From positions 1 through 62,015 of the forward strand of contig CALWHM010000007.1 of assembly GCA_944380395.1 (NCBI GenBank): 62,015 nucleotides of DNA, read 5' to 3'. The position numbers were made by a program, and so were the translations under genes. The DNA comes from an uncultured Clostridia bacterium. GTDB lineage: Bacteria; Bacillota; Clostridia; Christensenellales; UBA3700. The notes beneath the pieces are model-generated. The model saw only the letters and a list, made by a program, of their open reading frames with translations, was not told where the DNA came from and ran no database searches. Positions 16,328 through 25,314 of the stretch are shown piece after piece (the first letter of the stretch is position 1; each line of letters starts with the position of its first letter).

Positions 16328-18317
16328 GCTGATGACGGGCGTATTGAGAAAACAGATATATTCCACCGTGAAAGTTGCCGATTCTTTGGTGGACGAAGAG
16401 ATGCTTGCGCAAGCGCAGGTATCCCCCGACACTTTGCTTTTGGAGTGGCTTGCCGAACACCCCGACAAGATCCCCGAGGACGCGGAGGAGATGACGGGTG
16501 AGGAGATGAAAGAGCTTTCTTCCATCACCATAGGTCAGATGGCAAACGCGCATTCCGCGCAGACGCTGGGCGAGTATATGGCAAAGCTGGGTATGGCGGA
16601 GATATTCGATTCGCTGCCCGCGGAATATTCAAACAGCGTGTATAACACTTCTCTCACGCAGGGAGAACCGGGCATAGACGTGCACGCCATAGTGATGACT
16701 TTGGTCAAAACGCTTATATTGGTGTGCGTATCCGGCGTGCTTTCTTATGCGCAGGGCTTTATACTGGCAACGGTGGCGCAGAGCATTTCTTACCGCTTCC
16801 GCAAAGATATTTATGCGAAAATCGATAAATTGCCGCTCAAATACTTTGACGGAACCACTCACGGAGAGGTGATGAGCTATCTTACCAACGACGTGGATAT
16901 GATCTCCACATCGCTCAACCAATCGCTTTCGCAGATGCTCACCGCCGCGACCACGCTGGTGGGCGTGATGGTGATGATGTTCCGCATAAATTGGATACTC
17001 ACGCTTGTGGCGCTTTTGATAATCCCCGTGTCCGTATTGATAATGCTCATAGTGGTGAAAAAGTCGCAGAAGTATTATTTAAGACAGCAGGAATACCTTG
17101 GGCACGTAAACGGACAGATAGAGGAAGTCTTCGGCGGGCAGAACGTTATAAAGCTGTTTTCGGGAGAAGAGCGCGCCAAGGCGCAATTTGCCGAATACAA
17201 CGATAAATTGCAAGAGTCGGCTTGGAAGTCGCAGTTTTATTCGGGTATTTTAATGCCCACAAATAAGATGATGGGCAATATAAGCTTTGTGCTCACCTGC
17301 GTGCTGGGCGGATATTTCGTGATAAACGGCAGTATGCTTGTGGGACAGATACAGGCGTTTGCAAGCTATGTCAGGCAGTTCAATCAGCCCATATCGCAAG
17401 TGTCCGGCATAGCCAACACTTTGCAGTCCACGGTGGCGGCTTCTGAAAGAGTGTTCAACTTTTTGGAGGAAAAAGAAGAGGAAGAGACGGGAACCTGCGT
17501 GTTGGGCGAAGTGGACGGCGACGTGACTTTCGAGCATGTAAGATTCGGCTACGACCCCGAAAAGATAATCATAAAGGACTTTGATTGCAAGGTGAAGGCG
17601 GGGCAGAGCATAGCCATAGTGGGACCCACGGGCGCGGGCAAGACCACGATAGTCAAACTTCTGATGCGTTTTTACGAACTCAACGGCGGCAGCATAAGCG
17701 TGGACGGCAAGAACATCGCGGACGTAACGCGCGCTTCTTTGCGCGACGAGGTGGGAATGGTGTTGCAGGATACGTGGCTGTTCTCCGGCACAATTATGGA
17801 AAACATTCGTTACGGCAGGCTGGACGCCACGGACGAAGAAGTCATAGCGGCGGCAAAGTGCGCTTACGCGGACCACTTTATAAACACTCTGCCCGGCGGA
17901 TACGGCTTTGTGATAAACGAAGAGGGCGCGAACATTTCGCAGGGGCAAAAACAGCTTTTGACCATAGCGCGCGCCATATTGGCGGACCCGCGCATCCTCA
18001 TTCTGGACGAAGCCACCTCTTCCGTGGATACGCGCACGGAACAGCTCATTCAAAACGCAATGGACGAACTTATGCGCGGCAGAACAAGCTTTGTGATAGC
18101 GCACCGCCTTTCCACCATCAAAAACGCAGACCTCATACTTGTGCTTATGGACGGGGATGTGGTGGAGCAGGGCACGCACGAAGAACTGCTGGCAAAGGGC
18201 GGCGCATATGCGGAATTGTATAACTCTCAATTCGCCTCTCCCGCGGCGGAAGAGGCGCCGAACAAATTATCGTGTGCGGCGGCACCAAAATCGACGTGGA
18301 AAAAGAGTGCGAAATAG
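16098..18317 (+). CDS. Heterodimeric ABC exporter, catalytic subunit
   Basis: A 739-residue half-transporter pairing with the upstream subunit. It has a basic N-terminal tail, TM1 at ~50-70, then an extracytoplasmic insert of roughly 110 residues (acidic, residues ~75-195) before TM2, and TMs to ~430. The NBD has Walker A GPTGAGKTT (~508), signature ISQGQKQLLTIARA (altered from SGGQ), Walker B ILILDEATSSVD with the catalytic Glu, and IAHRLSTI H-loop. This complements the degenerate partner. The last ~25 residues after YNSQFA look like read-through into the gene remnant at 18272. Confidence 0.92.
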   Translation: MSAQVSRPARRPMHRGLGGPHGGMPGEKPKEFKKTLGKTLRYMRKNLPAIIIAFILAIGGVVATILVPDIMGQATDELMTGVLRKQIYSTVKVADSLVDEEMLAQAQVSPDTLLLEWLAEHPDKIPEDAEEMTGEEMKELSSITIGQMANAHSAQTLGEYMAKLGMAEIFDSLPAEYSNSVYNTSLTQGEPGIDVHAIVMTLVKTLILVCVSGVLSYAQGFILATVAQSISYRFRKDIYAKIDKLPLKYFDGTTHGEVMSYLTNDVDMISTSLNQSLSQMLTAATTLVGVMVMMFRINWILTLVALLIIPVSVLIMLIVVKKSQKYYLRQQEYLGHVNGQIEEVFGGQNVIKLFSGEERAKAQFAEYNDKLQESAWKSQFYSGILMPTNKMMGNISFVLTCVLGGYFVINGSMLVGQIQAFASYVRQFNQPISQVSGIANTLQSTVAASERVFNFLEEKEEEETGTCVLGEVDGDVTFEHVRFGYDPEKIIIKDFDCKVKAGQSIAIVGPTGAGKTTIVKLLMRFYELNGGSISVDGKNIADVTRASLRDEVGMVLQDTWLFSGTIMENIRYGRLDATDEEVIAAAKCAYADHFINTLPGGYGFVINEEGANISQGQKQLLTIARAILADPRILILDEATSSVDTRTEQLIQNAMDELMRGRTSFVIAHRLSTIKNADLILVLMDGDVVEQGTHEELLAKGGAYAELYNSQFASPAAEEAPNKLSCAAAPKSTWKKSAK

Positions 18318-18874
18318 GCGGCACGCTCTTGCGGTTTTTGTCACCCGATGAGGCTTATAAGCTGTACCTCACCTCGCGCGGAGCCGCGTTTTCCGACGGG
18401 GCGGTATACGAAGAAGGCGGCAAGATAATCGCCCAATTAAAGGAGGGGGAGAGCGCTGCTTTGTGCGGCAAAACTTTATTCACACCCCGGCCTTGCCCCG
18501 CGCCCGTATTGAAGAGGGTGGGGAAAATGCGCTTGAAATACAACTCCTATATGTTCTCTTTCGGCAAGCGGGCGTATTACAAGCTCACTCTGCCAAAGGT
18601 TTCCGACTGCGACGACATGGAAATAACCCTCGCCTTCGGCGGGCTCAACCTGCAGATGTTTTGCCGCGGCAAGATAGTGGACGACTGCTTCAACACGAAC
18701 GGCTTTTATACCTTCCGCCTCAGCGGCGTGGGCAGGCATGACGAATACGTCATCCGCGTGTGCGCGCCCACCTCTTTCGGCGGCGGCAACGTATATAACG
18801 AAATCTCCCTCACCCCGGGCAACACCTTTCTTGCCGTGCACTCATTTAAGCGTATAAAGGAGGTGTGTATTTAA
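18272..18874 (+). pseudogene. C-terminal remnant of an unrecognised beta-rich protein
   Basis: The frame from a GTG at 18272 gives 200 residues and overlaps the ABC gene by 46 bases. No good ribosome site is visible and the frame has no natural N terminus. The region GKRAYYKLTLPKV...FGGLNLQMFCRGKIVDD...YTFRLSG looks like a jelly-roll ligand domain such as the C-terminal domain of GH35-type beta-galactosidases; this match is by eye and weak. The likely story is a deletion that fused the end of another gene to the ABC operon. Confidence 0.45.
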
Positions 18875-18936
18875 TTTATTTAATCGGTAAATAACCGATA
18901 AATATATAAAAGCGCCCTTATCCTGCGTATTGCATA

Positions 18937-18965
18937 TTGACTTATAGTTAAGAAGAGGTTATAAT
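18937..18965 (+). promoter_or_regulatory. Promoter of TIR-STAND gene
   Basis: TTGACT (18937-18942), 17 bases, TATAAT (18960-18965). A small inverted repeat, ATCGGT-N5-ACCGAT, lies upstream at 18883-18899. Confidence 0.75.
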
Positions 18966-19000
18966 ATAAATAGTAATGTTTTTTAACAAGGGAGGAAATT

Positions 19001-22000
19001 ATGGGGACAATTGAATATAAGTACGACGTATTTTTAAGCTGGACGGGCAAAGACAGGGCTATCAAAAACAGGGTGCGCGCGATTTTGGAGGAGAACAACC
19101 TTGCGTGCTACGACAGTGACCGCGACTGCAAGGGGGATTTTGTCAGCGATTTTTGCGACGCGCTGCGTCATAGCAAGGTTTACTTGATGATTTTGACGGA
19201 CAACGTTTTTAACGATCCTAATTTGAGCGGAAAAGGCTCTTTTTCCGAAGTAAAGACAGAAGTATCGCTTGCCAAGCAGATGGAGGCGCTTGGGTATTTG
19301 AACTTTATAATTTTGAATTTTTCCGAAAAAATTACAACAAGGAATATATTTTTTAACAGTGATGTGCTGCAATTTTATTATGATAGAACGCGAGGTTATA
19401 GCTTTATCAACGCTCAACTGCCCGATGAAACGCAAGAAGAAGTTATTCTGGAGGAACAGACGGAACAGGCGATAGTGTCAAAGGCGGTGCAATTTGCAGA
19501 GGCGCGCAATGCGGGGAAACCTCTCCCGCCAATAAAGCCGGAATATGGTGTGATCAAGGAAGATTGCACGCTCTTTTACAATGTTTGTGGCAGGGAAGAG
19601 GAGATAAAAAAGATAAAGGACGCTTATAATAACGGTGCGCAAATCGTGGTGCTGTGCGGCATGGGTGGAATAGGTAAAACCACAATAGCCAAAGCGGCGA
19701 TAGCGAGCGGAGATCTCAAATTGCAATTTTTGCAAACAGCTGTGATAGATGACGACCCGAACAATCCCAATCGCAATATTATCGGCGATATAATTGCTGC
19801 CATTAAGTTTGACGACGAGTCCTTAAATAAGCTGGATTCAAATGCAAAAATGGCAAAAAAGATCGAGCTCCTAAAAAAGCTTCCGGAATACGCAGTGATT
19901 TTGCTGGATAATTTCAATGATATAACCATGGATGCACTTTACGCGCTCTTAAAGGAGTTTAAGTGCAGATTTTTGATAACCACTAGGAATTTAACGGATA
20001 AAAAAGGCTTGCCAATTTCCAACAAGATAGTCACTATCAATATTACCTTACCAGGCAAAGAAGCCCCTGATATCATTGGCCTAAACATCCCCACGCTTTC
20101 CTTTGAGGAGGCCGTTAAATTTATGAGGCAGGAGAGTGAAAGGCAGTTGAGCGAGGAAGACGTCAAGCTTTGGTACGACCTTGCAAACGGGCATACATTA
20201 ACGCTTATGCTCATTGCCAGGACATTGGCTTCAAATAATTTGACTACTGAGCAGCTTTTTGGAAAAATCGGCGGCGGCGCGGAGTTGATGACTTCTTATA
20301 CCGATAATCAAAATACACTGCACACCAATTCCATAGAAAATATAATGTGCGAACTGTTTAGGGTGAGCGAGATAGAAAAGAGCGATATAAGGCGCCGCAT
20401 TTTGTGCAATTTGGCGCTGGTGAGCGACGGCATACCCGAAGAGAAATTAAAGGAATTGGACGAAAACGGCAATGAGATAAATCGCCTTGTCAAGGCAGGT
20501 TGGGCGGAATATTCGGGCGATATAGGCAGCAGAAAGGTGTATTTGCATGGTATGTTGGCAAATTTCGTGGTCAAGCCCAAATTAAAGCCCACAAGCGAGA
20601 GCGCAAAGTTGGCGATTGACTACCTGTGCGAACTTGCGGATAACTACAAGGGCTTGACATACGGCAACGCCAAATCGATGGTTACGCAGATCTACGGCGC
20701 GCTCCTGTTGCTTGCAAAAAACGAAGGCAAGCTGAATGAGCAGTTGTGGGAAAGATATAGGATTTTGAGCGTAGATTGCCTCGTATATGCAGATATAACC
20801 AAGCAGTGCGAAAAGCTGGAAAAGTATGTCAACGATAGTGGCATAAAATCTTTTGCTTTGGTGGCATATGCAAACGAACACCCCGGCGACTATGCGGAAA
20901 TAGATACCCTCATAACGGAAATTTTGCAAAAGGACAACTATAATTACAAGGAAGTGCTCTATATACTTTCCGTATACGGAGAATATCTGTCGAAAGACGA
21001 TAAAGCAAGGGGGATGATAGCGGAAAAACTTTTGGAGATAGCAGACGTGATCATAAAAAGGCAAGACGGCATGAGTTTGCTTGTGCTATATATGCAGTGC
21101 CTGTTGTATGGAAACGATAAACCGATAAGAAAAAAGATTAAGGCGTATTTAAAAAAGAAACTAAAGGAAGGGAGTATAACGGGATACGAATTATATTTGC
21201 AATTTATGTTGTCGTTTAACGGTAATGATCTAAAAAATTGGAGCAGGATATTTAACGATTCCATTCAAGCAATTTCAAGCGATAATAAAGGCGGTCAAAT
21301 AAAGATTTTATTTAAATACCTAAAAAAGGTCGTTAATGGATATCGTACAATTAATTTTTTAACTAATCATAATAATATGATTGAAGAAGACTGTGCGTCC
21401 GAAGCCATTGGAGCTATTTTTATAAATCTAATAAACTTTTATTCTAGTAGCGTCTTCAAGATTTCAAATATCGATGCTGAAAATGATCTGGCGGATATAA
21501 ACGAAATATTGGTTGCGGCATATGGAATGTACAAGGATTTAAATGATGCAGGACTGACCGGTATATCTGCAAATAAGGCGATGGAACAGCTGATGGGAAT
21601 GCTTTCAATGATAATGAATAAAAGCGGCGTTGTTTTGCAGCTCCCTTCCATAACATATAAAGGGCGAGGAGAAGAGTATACGATAGAAGAGATAAATAAT
21701 TTGAAATTTCAAACAATGATAAATCTTGAACTACAAAGCGGAGCGGAAAGCGAATTCAGGCAAAAGGCGAATGCTCTTATCGAGATAGCAAAAAATGCTT
21801 GCCCGGAGGAAGCGGGCGCAGACGGAAGACCTGTAAAGAATATTTATAATATTAAAATGGCGGAGGCGTATTATAATGCCGCAAGGTTAATGCAGAAAAA
21901 TGGATATCTCAGAGGTGCATCGGAATGTTATTTTAATGCGATTGTCATTTTATGTAAAATAGCACCCAAGAGCAATTTATTTTATAACAGCTGCATAGGC

Positions 22001-22975
22001 TTTTTCTTATGTAGTAATCAGGTATATCAAGATAAAGCTCGTAATCTTTATAAATGGACATATAATAAGCGCATAGACAAAGTATATGCGCTTGCAAAAG
22101 AGCATATGCAAGAGTATTCGAGTAAATTGCTTTCTATAATATGCGAGTATGTCAAATGCAAAAGTGTATCATGGAGTAGAGATATTTCGACCGAGGAGTG
22201 TTTTGCTCATATGCAAGAGGCACTGGACATATTAAAAAAGGCGGTAAAAGATATAAAGCTATATAACTTTGCCGACGCGGATAAAACTTTGTGTAATGCG
22301 ATAAGCGAGTGCTTATATCGGATGTTACAAGAAGTGCTTATAACGGATTTTGATAACCTCAGCGAAGCCGGAAAGATATTGGAGTGCGACAAAGTAAAGG
22401 AGATAAAAAGGGAACTTTTGGAATTGATATACATCCTGGCAAAGCAGGCGAAGAGGAAGAACAGAGCGTATTTGCACTCATTATACAGCGAAAATGATGC
22501 CAGAATCGAGATGAGTGAGATATTGTCAGGAGATAAAAAAGCGAGCGAAGGTACATACGAGCTGCTGAGAAACACGGTGAAAGAGAAGTGTAAAATATCT
22601 TCATATAACTCCGCGCTGCACTTCCTTGGTCACCTGTTTGACTTTGCGGGAAACAGCGATGACGTCAAGCAATTTTGTTCCTACTTCTTTAAAAAGGGCA
22701 AATATTTTGAAAAGGCATCTCAAACCGTGGAAGAGGGGATGGTCATACTCATAGACCTACACAAGGGCAAGTTAAATGATCTTACGGAAAAAGATTTATT
22801 TTTGGAATATTCGAGTTTTGTTTGCGCAAGAGCGTCTGCCAAAGCAAAAAAAATCGGCAATCAAATAAAAAAAGAAGTGCTTGCCGAAGCAAACATTAGG
22901 GGGTACAACGCGAATAAATTCATGCTAGCCGTACTGCAAAAGTGCACTGCCTACATAAAAAAGCTATATGGTTAA
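19001..22975 (+). CDS. TIR-STAND (NLR-like) protein with helical-repeat sensor, probable antiphage defence
   Basis: A 1,324-residue three-part protein. (1) Residues ~6-150 form a TIR domain: YDVFLSWTGKDRAIKNRVRA at the start, DSDRDCKGDF, SKVYLMILTDNVF, and an acidic helix with GSFSEVKTEVSLA that could supply the catalytic Glu of NAD-cleaving TIRs. (2) Residues ~185-500 form an NB-ARC/STAND NTPase: GREEEIKKIKD, P-loop GMGGIGKTT (~220), Walker B AVILLDNFND (~298) and RFLITTRN (~323). (3) From ~530 to the end, about 790 residues of alpha-helical, TPR-like superhelix. This is the layout of plant NLRs and bacterial antiphage STANDs, where the repeats sense and the TIR depletes NAD. It is a single gene, with AGGGAGG before the ATG. 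Confidence 0.88.
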   Translation: MGTIEYKYDVFLSWTGKDRAIKNRVRAILEENNLACYDSDRDCKGDFVSDFCDALRHSKVYLMILTDNVFNDPNLSGKGSFSEVKTEVSLAKQMEALGYLNFIILNFSEKITTRNIFFNSDVLQFYYDRTRGYSFINAQLPDETQEEVILEEQTEQAIVSKAVQFAEARNAGKPLPPIKPEYGVIKEDCTLFYNVCGREEEIKKIKDAYNNGAQIVVLCGMGGIGKTTIAKAAIASGDLKLQFLQTAVIDDDPNNPNRNIIGDIIAAIKFDDESLNKLDSNAKMAKKIELLKKLPEYAVILLDNFNDITMDALYALLKEFKCRFLITTRNLTDKKGLPISNKIVTINITLPGKEAPDIIGLNIPTLSFEEAVKFMRQESERQLSEEDVKLWYDLANGHTLTLMLIARTLASNNLTTEQLFGKIGGGAELMTSYTDNQNTLHTNSIENIMCELFRVSEIEKSDIRRRILCNLALVSDGIPEEKLKELDENGNEINRLVKAGWAEYSGDIGSRKVYLHGMLANFVVKPKLKPTSESAKLAIDYLCELADNYKGLTYGNAKSMVTQIYGALLLLAKNEGKLNEQLWERYRILSVDCLVYADITKQCEKLEKYVNDSGIKSFALVAYANEHPGDYAEIDTLITEILQKDNYNYKEVLYILSVYGEYLSKDDKARGMIAEKLLEIADVIIKRQDGMSLLVLYMQCLLYGNDKPIRKKIKAYLKKKLKEGSITGYELYLQFMLSFNGNDLKNWSRIFNDSIQAISSDNKGGQIKILFKYLKKVVNGYRTINFLTNHNNMIEEDCASEAIGAIFINLINFYSSSVFKISNIDAENDLADINEILVAAYGMYKDLNDAGLTGISANKAMEQLMGMLSMIMNKSGVVLQLPSITYKGRGEEYTIEEINNLKFQTMINLELQSGAESEFRQKANALIEIAKNACPEEAGADGRPVKNIYNIKMAEAYYNAARLMQKNGYLRGASECYFNAIVILCKIAPKSNLFYNSCIGFFLCSNQVYQDKARNLYKWTYNKRIDKVYALAKEHMQEYSSKLLSIICEYVKCKSVSWSRDISTEECFAHMQEALDILKKAVKDIKLYNFADADKTLCNAISECLYRMLQEVLITDFDNLSEAGKILECDKVKEIKRELLELIYILAKQAKRKNRAYLHSLYSENDARIEMSEILSGDKKASEGTYELLRNTVKEKCKISSYNSALHFLGHLFDFAGNSDDVKQFCSYFFKKGKYFEKASQTVEEGMVILIDLHKGKLNDLTEKDLFLEYSSFVCARASAKAKKIGNQIKKEVLAEANIRGYNANKFMLAVLQKCTAYIKKLYG

Positions 22976-23010
22976 AAAGAAAAGAAGAGCACACAAGAGG
23001 AAAATTGATA

Positions 23011-23042
23011 AAAAAATACGGGCATCGCTGTCCGTATTTTTT
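23011..23042. terminator. Bidirectional terminator between TIR-STAND gene and tRNA-Arg
   Basis: AAAAAATACGG / CCGTATTTTTT with a 10-base loop. It serves the plus-strand gene and the minus-strand tRNA. Confidence 0.8.
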
Positions 23043-23045
23043 AGT

Positions 23046-23122
23046 TGGCGTACCCGAATGGATTTGAACCATCGACACCAAGCGTCGGAGGCTTGTGCTC
23101 TATCCAACTGAGCTACGGGTAC
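23046..23122 (-). tRNA. tRNA-Arg(CCG)
   Basis: The minus strand folds as a complete tRNA. The acceptor stem is GTACCCG/CGGGTAC with discriminator G and an encoded CCA. The D-arm is AGCTCAGTTGGATAGAGCA, the anticodon stem CAAGC/GCTTG closes loop CTCCGAC (anticodon CCG), and the T-loop is TTCAAAT. It reads CGG arginine codons. Its 3' end faces the TIR-STAND gene. Confidence 0.95.
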
Positions 23123-23212
23123 ATTACAATTAAGGGCTTTAACGGCAAGCACGCCGCCAAGCCCTTATATTATAGACTTTTTCTTAAAGAATGTAAAGGC
23201 ATTGACCGTGCG

Positions 23213-23719
23213 TCAGTCGCCGTCGTCCTCGCCGTCTTCGTCTTCCTCTTCTTCCTCGTCGTCGGGAATGTCTTCCACGTCGTCGATGTCGTAGTCGAAG
23301 TCGTCTTCAAGGTCGCTGTCCTCGTTCTGCGCGGCTTCTTCCTCGTCCGCTTCCGCGTCCGCGTAGTCCTCTTCGTTGCCGAACTCTTCGTTGTCGTCAA
23401 AGGCTTCGTCAAAGTCGTCGTAAAGCTCGTCTTCACGCATGGCTTCGTAAGAGTCTTCGTACTCGGAGTTGTCGGATTCGGGCTGAGGCTCGCTTTCGTA
23501 CTCGTCGTTCTTGCCCAAGCGCTCCGCTTTGGCGCGGCACTCCGCGCACATCTTGTCGCCCGGTTCCAGAGGGTTTATGCCGCACACGGGGCATATGTCC
23601 TCATCGTAATCGTCGTCAAGAATCTTGCCTTCAAGCTCCTGTTTGCAGATCTCGCAATACTCTTCATCTTCCGGGATCCAATTCAGTTCACAGCGGGGGC
23701 ATTTTTTATATTTTCCCAT
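23213..23719 (-). CDS. Zinc-ribbon protein with long acidic tail
   Basis: A 168-residue protein. Residues 1-70 hold three cysteine pairs (CPRC...CEIC, CPVCG...CAEC) consistent with two small zinc ribbons. Residues ~75-168 are almost wholly Asp/Glu with few other residues, ending in a run of Asp, Glu and Gly. I do not recognise a named family. The tail may mimic nucleic acid or bind basic partners; this is inference. GGGAG precedes the ATG. Confidence 0.8.
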   Translation of the reverse strand: MGKYKKCPRCELNWIPEDEEYCEICKQELEGKILDDDYDEDICPVCGINPLEPGDKMCAECRAKAERLGKNDEYESEPQPESDNSEYEDSYEAMREDELYDDFDEAFDDNEEFGNEEDYADAEADEEEAAQNEDSDLEDDFDYDIDDVEDIPDDEEEEEDEDGEDDGD

Positions 23720-23822
23720 AGTTATCTCCCTTTGCTTGATAATAGATATCGCATAGTATTATAAAAGCTAATTTCGCATTTGTAAATACCTTTTGCGAAA
23801 AAATATGTATAATTTTTTCAAA

Positions 23823-25109
23823 TCAACATATTTCGCGGTTTTTGAAGCACAATTTTTTCAATGCAAGCAGGTAGATGTCGTATATCTTCTTCAAATCCGC
23901 CACGCTTGCCCGTTCGTTGCGCTGGTGTATGGTGGGTATGCCGCCGGGGAAACAGGGACCGAACGCCGCAAGCCCGGGCGCCACGCGCGCATAGGTCGCG
24001 CCGCCTATCGTAAGGGGGCTGTCGCTGCTTCCCGTCACCTCGTTATAAGCGCTCAGCAAGCCCTGTATAAGCGGAGAATTTACGTCCACGGAGTGGGGCA
24101 GGTGCTCGCCCGTGACCTGAACGCGGCAGGGCAGCGCTTTTTCTATTCTGCCCACTATCTCCTCCGCCGTGAATGTGACGGGATAGCGAATGTCCAGCTC
24201 CGCAAAAAGATGGTCTTTGGTAGAAGAAAGCACGCCCAAATTGCAGGTGAGAGCGCCGCTTTCCTTGTCCGACAGGGCGCAGTCTATACCGCTGCCGTCT
24301 GTTGTGCACAGCTTGGCGGCAAGGACTTTGGCTGCGGGAGAGATCTCTCCAAGCGCCGCCAGCACCTTGTGCGCGGCGTTTTCGCCCAGCCAAGGCGTGG
24401 AGCCGTGCGCGGGCTTTCCGCTCGCGCTCAGCACGTAGCCGCCCTTGAAGGGGGTGCAGTCCACGCCCTCTGAATGTACGGGGGCGTCGCATACGGCAAG
24501 GCAGGAGTCCATCACCACGTTTACCCGCTCTCCGCCGCTTACGACGCGCACATGTTCGGGCAGCGGCAGGGTGAGGCGCACGTGCAGCACGCCCTTTTCA
24601 CAGGCGATAACGGGAAAGTCCGCGTCGGGGGAAAAGCCCTCGCACGGCCACTTGTCCACTTGGGAGTAGCGCTCCGCGCACTTCCAGCCGCTCTCTTCGT
24701 TGCCGCCCGCGAAAAAGCGTATTTTGCGGCAGGGAATATACCCTTCGCTAATAAGCTGCCGGGCGGCGTACAGGCACAGCAGCAGCGGACCTTTGTCGTC
24801 CAGAACGCCTCTGCCGTACACTACGCCGCCTGCTATCTCTCCCAGCGGGGAGAAGTCCCAGCCTTCGCCCAAGGGCACGGTGTCCAAGTGCCCCAAAATG
24901 GCGAAAGGTTCGCCTTCGCCTATGTCGGCGGTGACGTAATAGCCGTCCTCGTTGTGCACGGTAAAGCCCATGCTCTTTGCAAGGGAGGCGAATTTTTCCA
25001 ATATCCTGCCCACGCCTTCGCCGAAGGGTGAGGAAGGACAGGGCGCGCTCTGCACGCTCTCTATTGCCAAAAACTCCATTATGCCGTTAAGCGCTTTTTC
25101 AAAACCCAT
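23823..25109 (-). CDS. M20 family (Sapep/PepV-type) metallo-dipeptidase
   Basis: A 428-residue M20 peptidase. The metal ligands and core are visible: ILGHLDTVPLGEGW (His and Asp), GRGVLDDKGPLLLCLYA (bridging Asp), FAGGNEESGWKC (catalytic Glu pair) and, near the C terminus, GGATYARVAPGLAAFGPCFPG with the last His in PTIHQRNE. The VYGRGVLDDKGP pattern fits the Sapep/PepV dipeptidase branch, which hydrolyses dipeptides in the cytosol. GGAGAAAACT precedes the start. It is divergent from gltX. Confidence 0.9.
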   Translation of the reverse strand: MGFEKALNGIMEFLAIESVQSAPCPSSPFGEGVGRILEKFASLAKSMGFTVHNEDGYYVTADIGEGEPFAILGHLDTVPLGEGWDFSPLGEIAGGVVYGRGVLDDKGPLLLCLYAARQLISEGYIPCRKIRFFAGGNEESGWKCAERYSQVDKWPCEGFSPDADFPVIACEKGVLHVRLTLPLPEHVRVVSGGERVNVVMDSCLAVCDAPVHSEGVDCTPFKGGYVLSASGKPAHGSTPWLGENAAHKVLAALGEISPAAKVLAAKLCTTDGSGIDCALSDKESGALTCNLGVLSSTKDHLFAELDIRYPVTFTAEEIVGRIEKALPCRVQVTGEHLPHSVDVNSPLIQGLLSAYNEVTGSSDSPLTIGGATYARVAPGLAAFGPCFPGGIPTIHQRNERASVADLKKIYDIYLLALKKLCFKNREIC

Positions 25110-25258
25110 AGTTTTCTCCGCATTGTCAGCCGCGGTTTTTACGCGCGGATACTTATGTCCGTGCGGCGGCTGTTCTTATTTATACCCTATCTTTGACGGG
25201 CAGCTTTTATATTATACGCGAATGCGGAAAAAATGTACACAAATTGACCCGAATTATA

Positions 25259-25286
25259 TTGAAATCGCGCGCAAATATGGTAATAT
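25259..25286 (+). promoter_or_regulatory. Promoter of gltX
   Basis: TTGAAA (25259-25264), 16 bases, TAATAT (25281-25286), with extended TGG before the -10. Confidence 0.5.
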
Positions 25287-25314
25287 ATTAGTATCAAACG
25301 TAAAGGACGCGATT

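Noticed and set aside
18880-23122. Integrative element bounded by a duplicated tRNA-Arg 3' end
   Set aside because: I looked for the tRNA 3' sequence (GGTACGCCA and T-arm words) near 18200-19000 and found no second copy, and there is no integrase.
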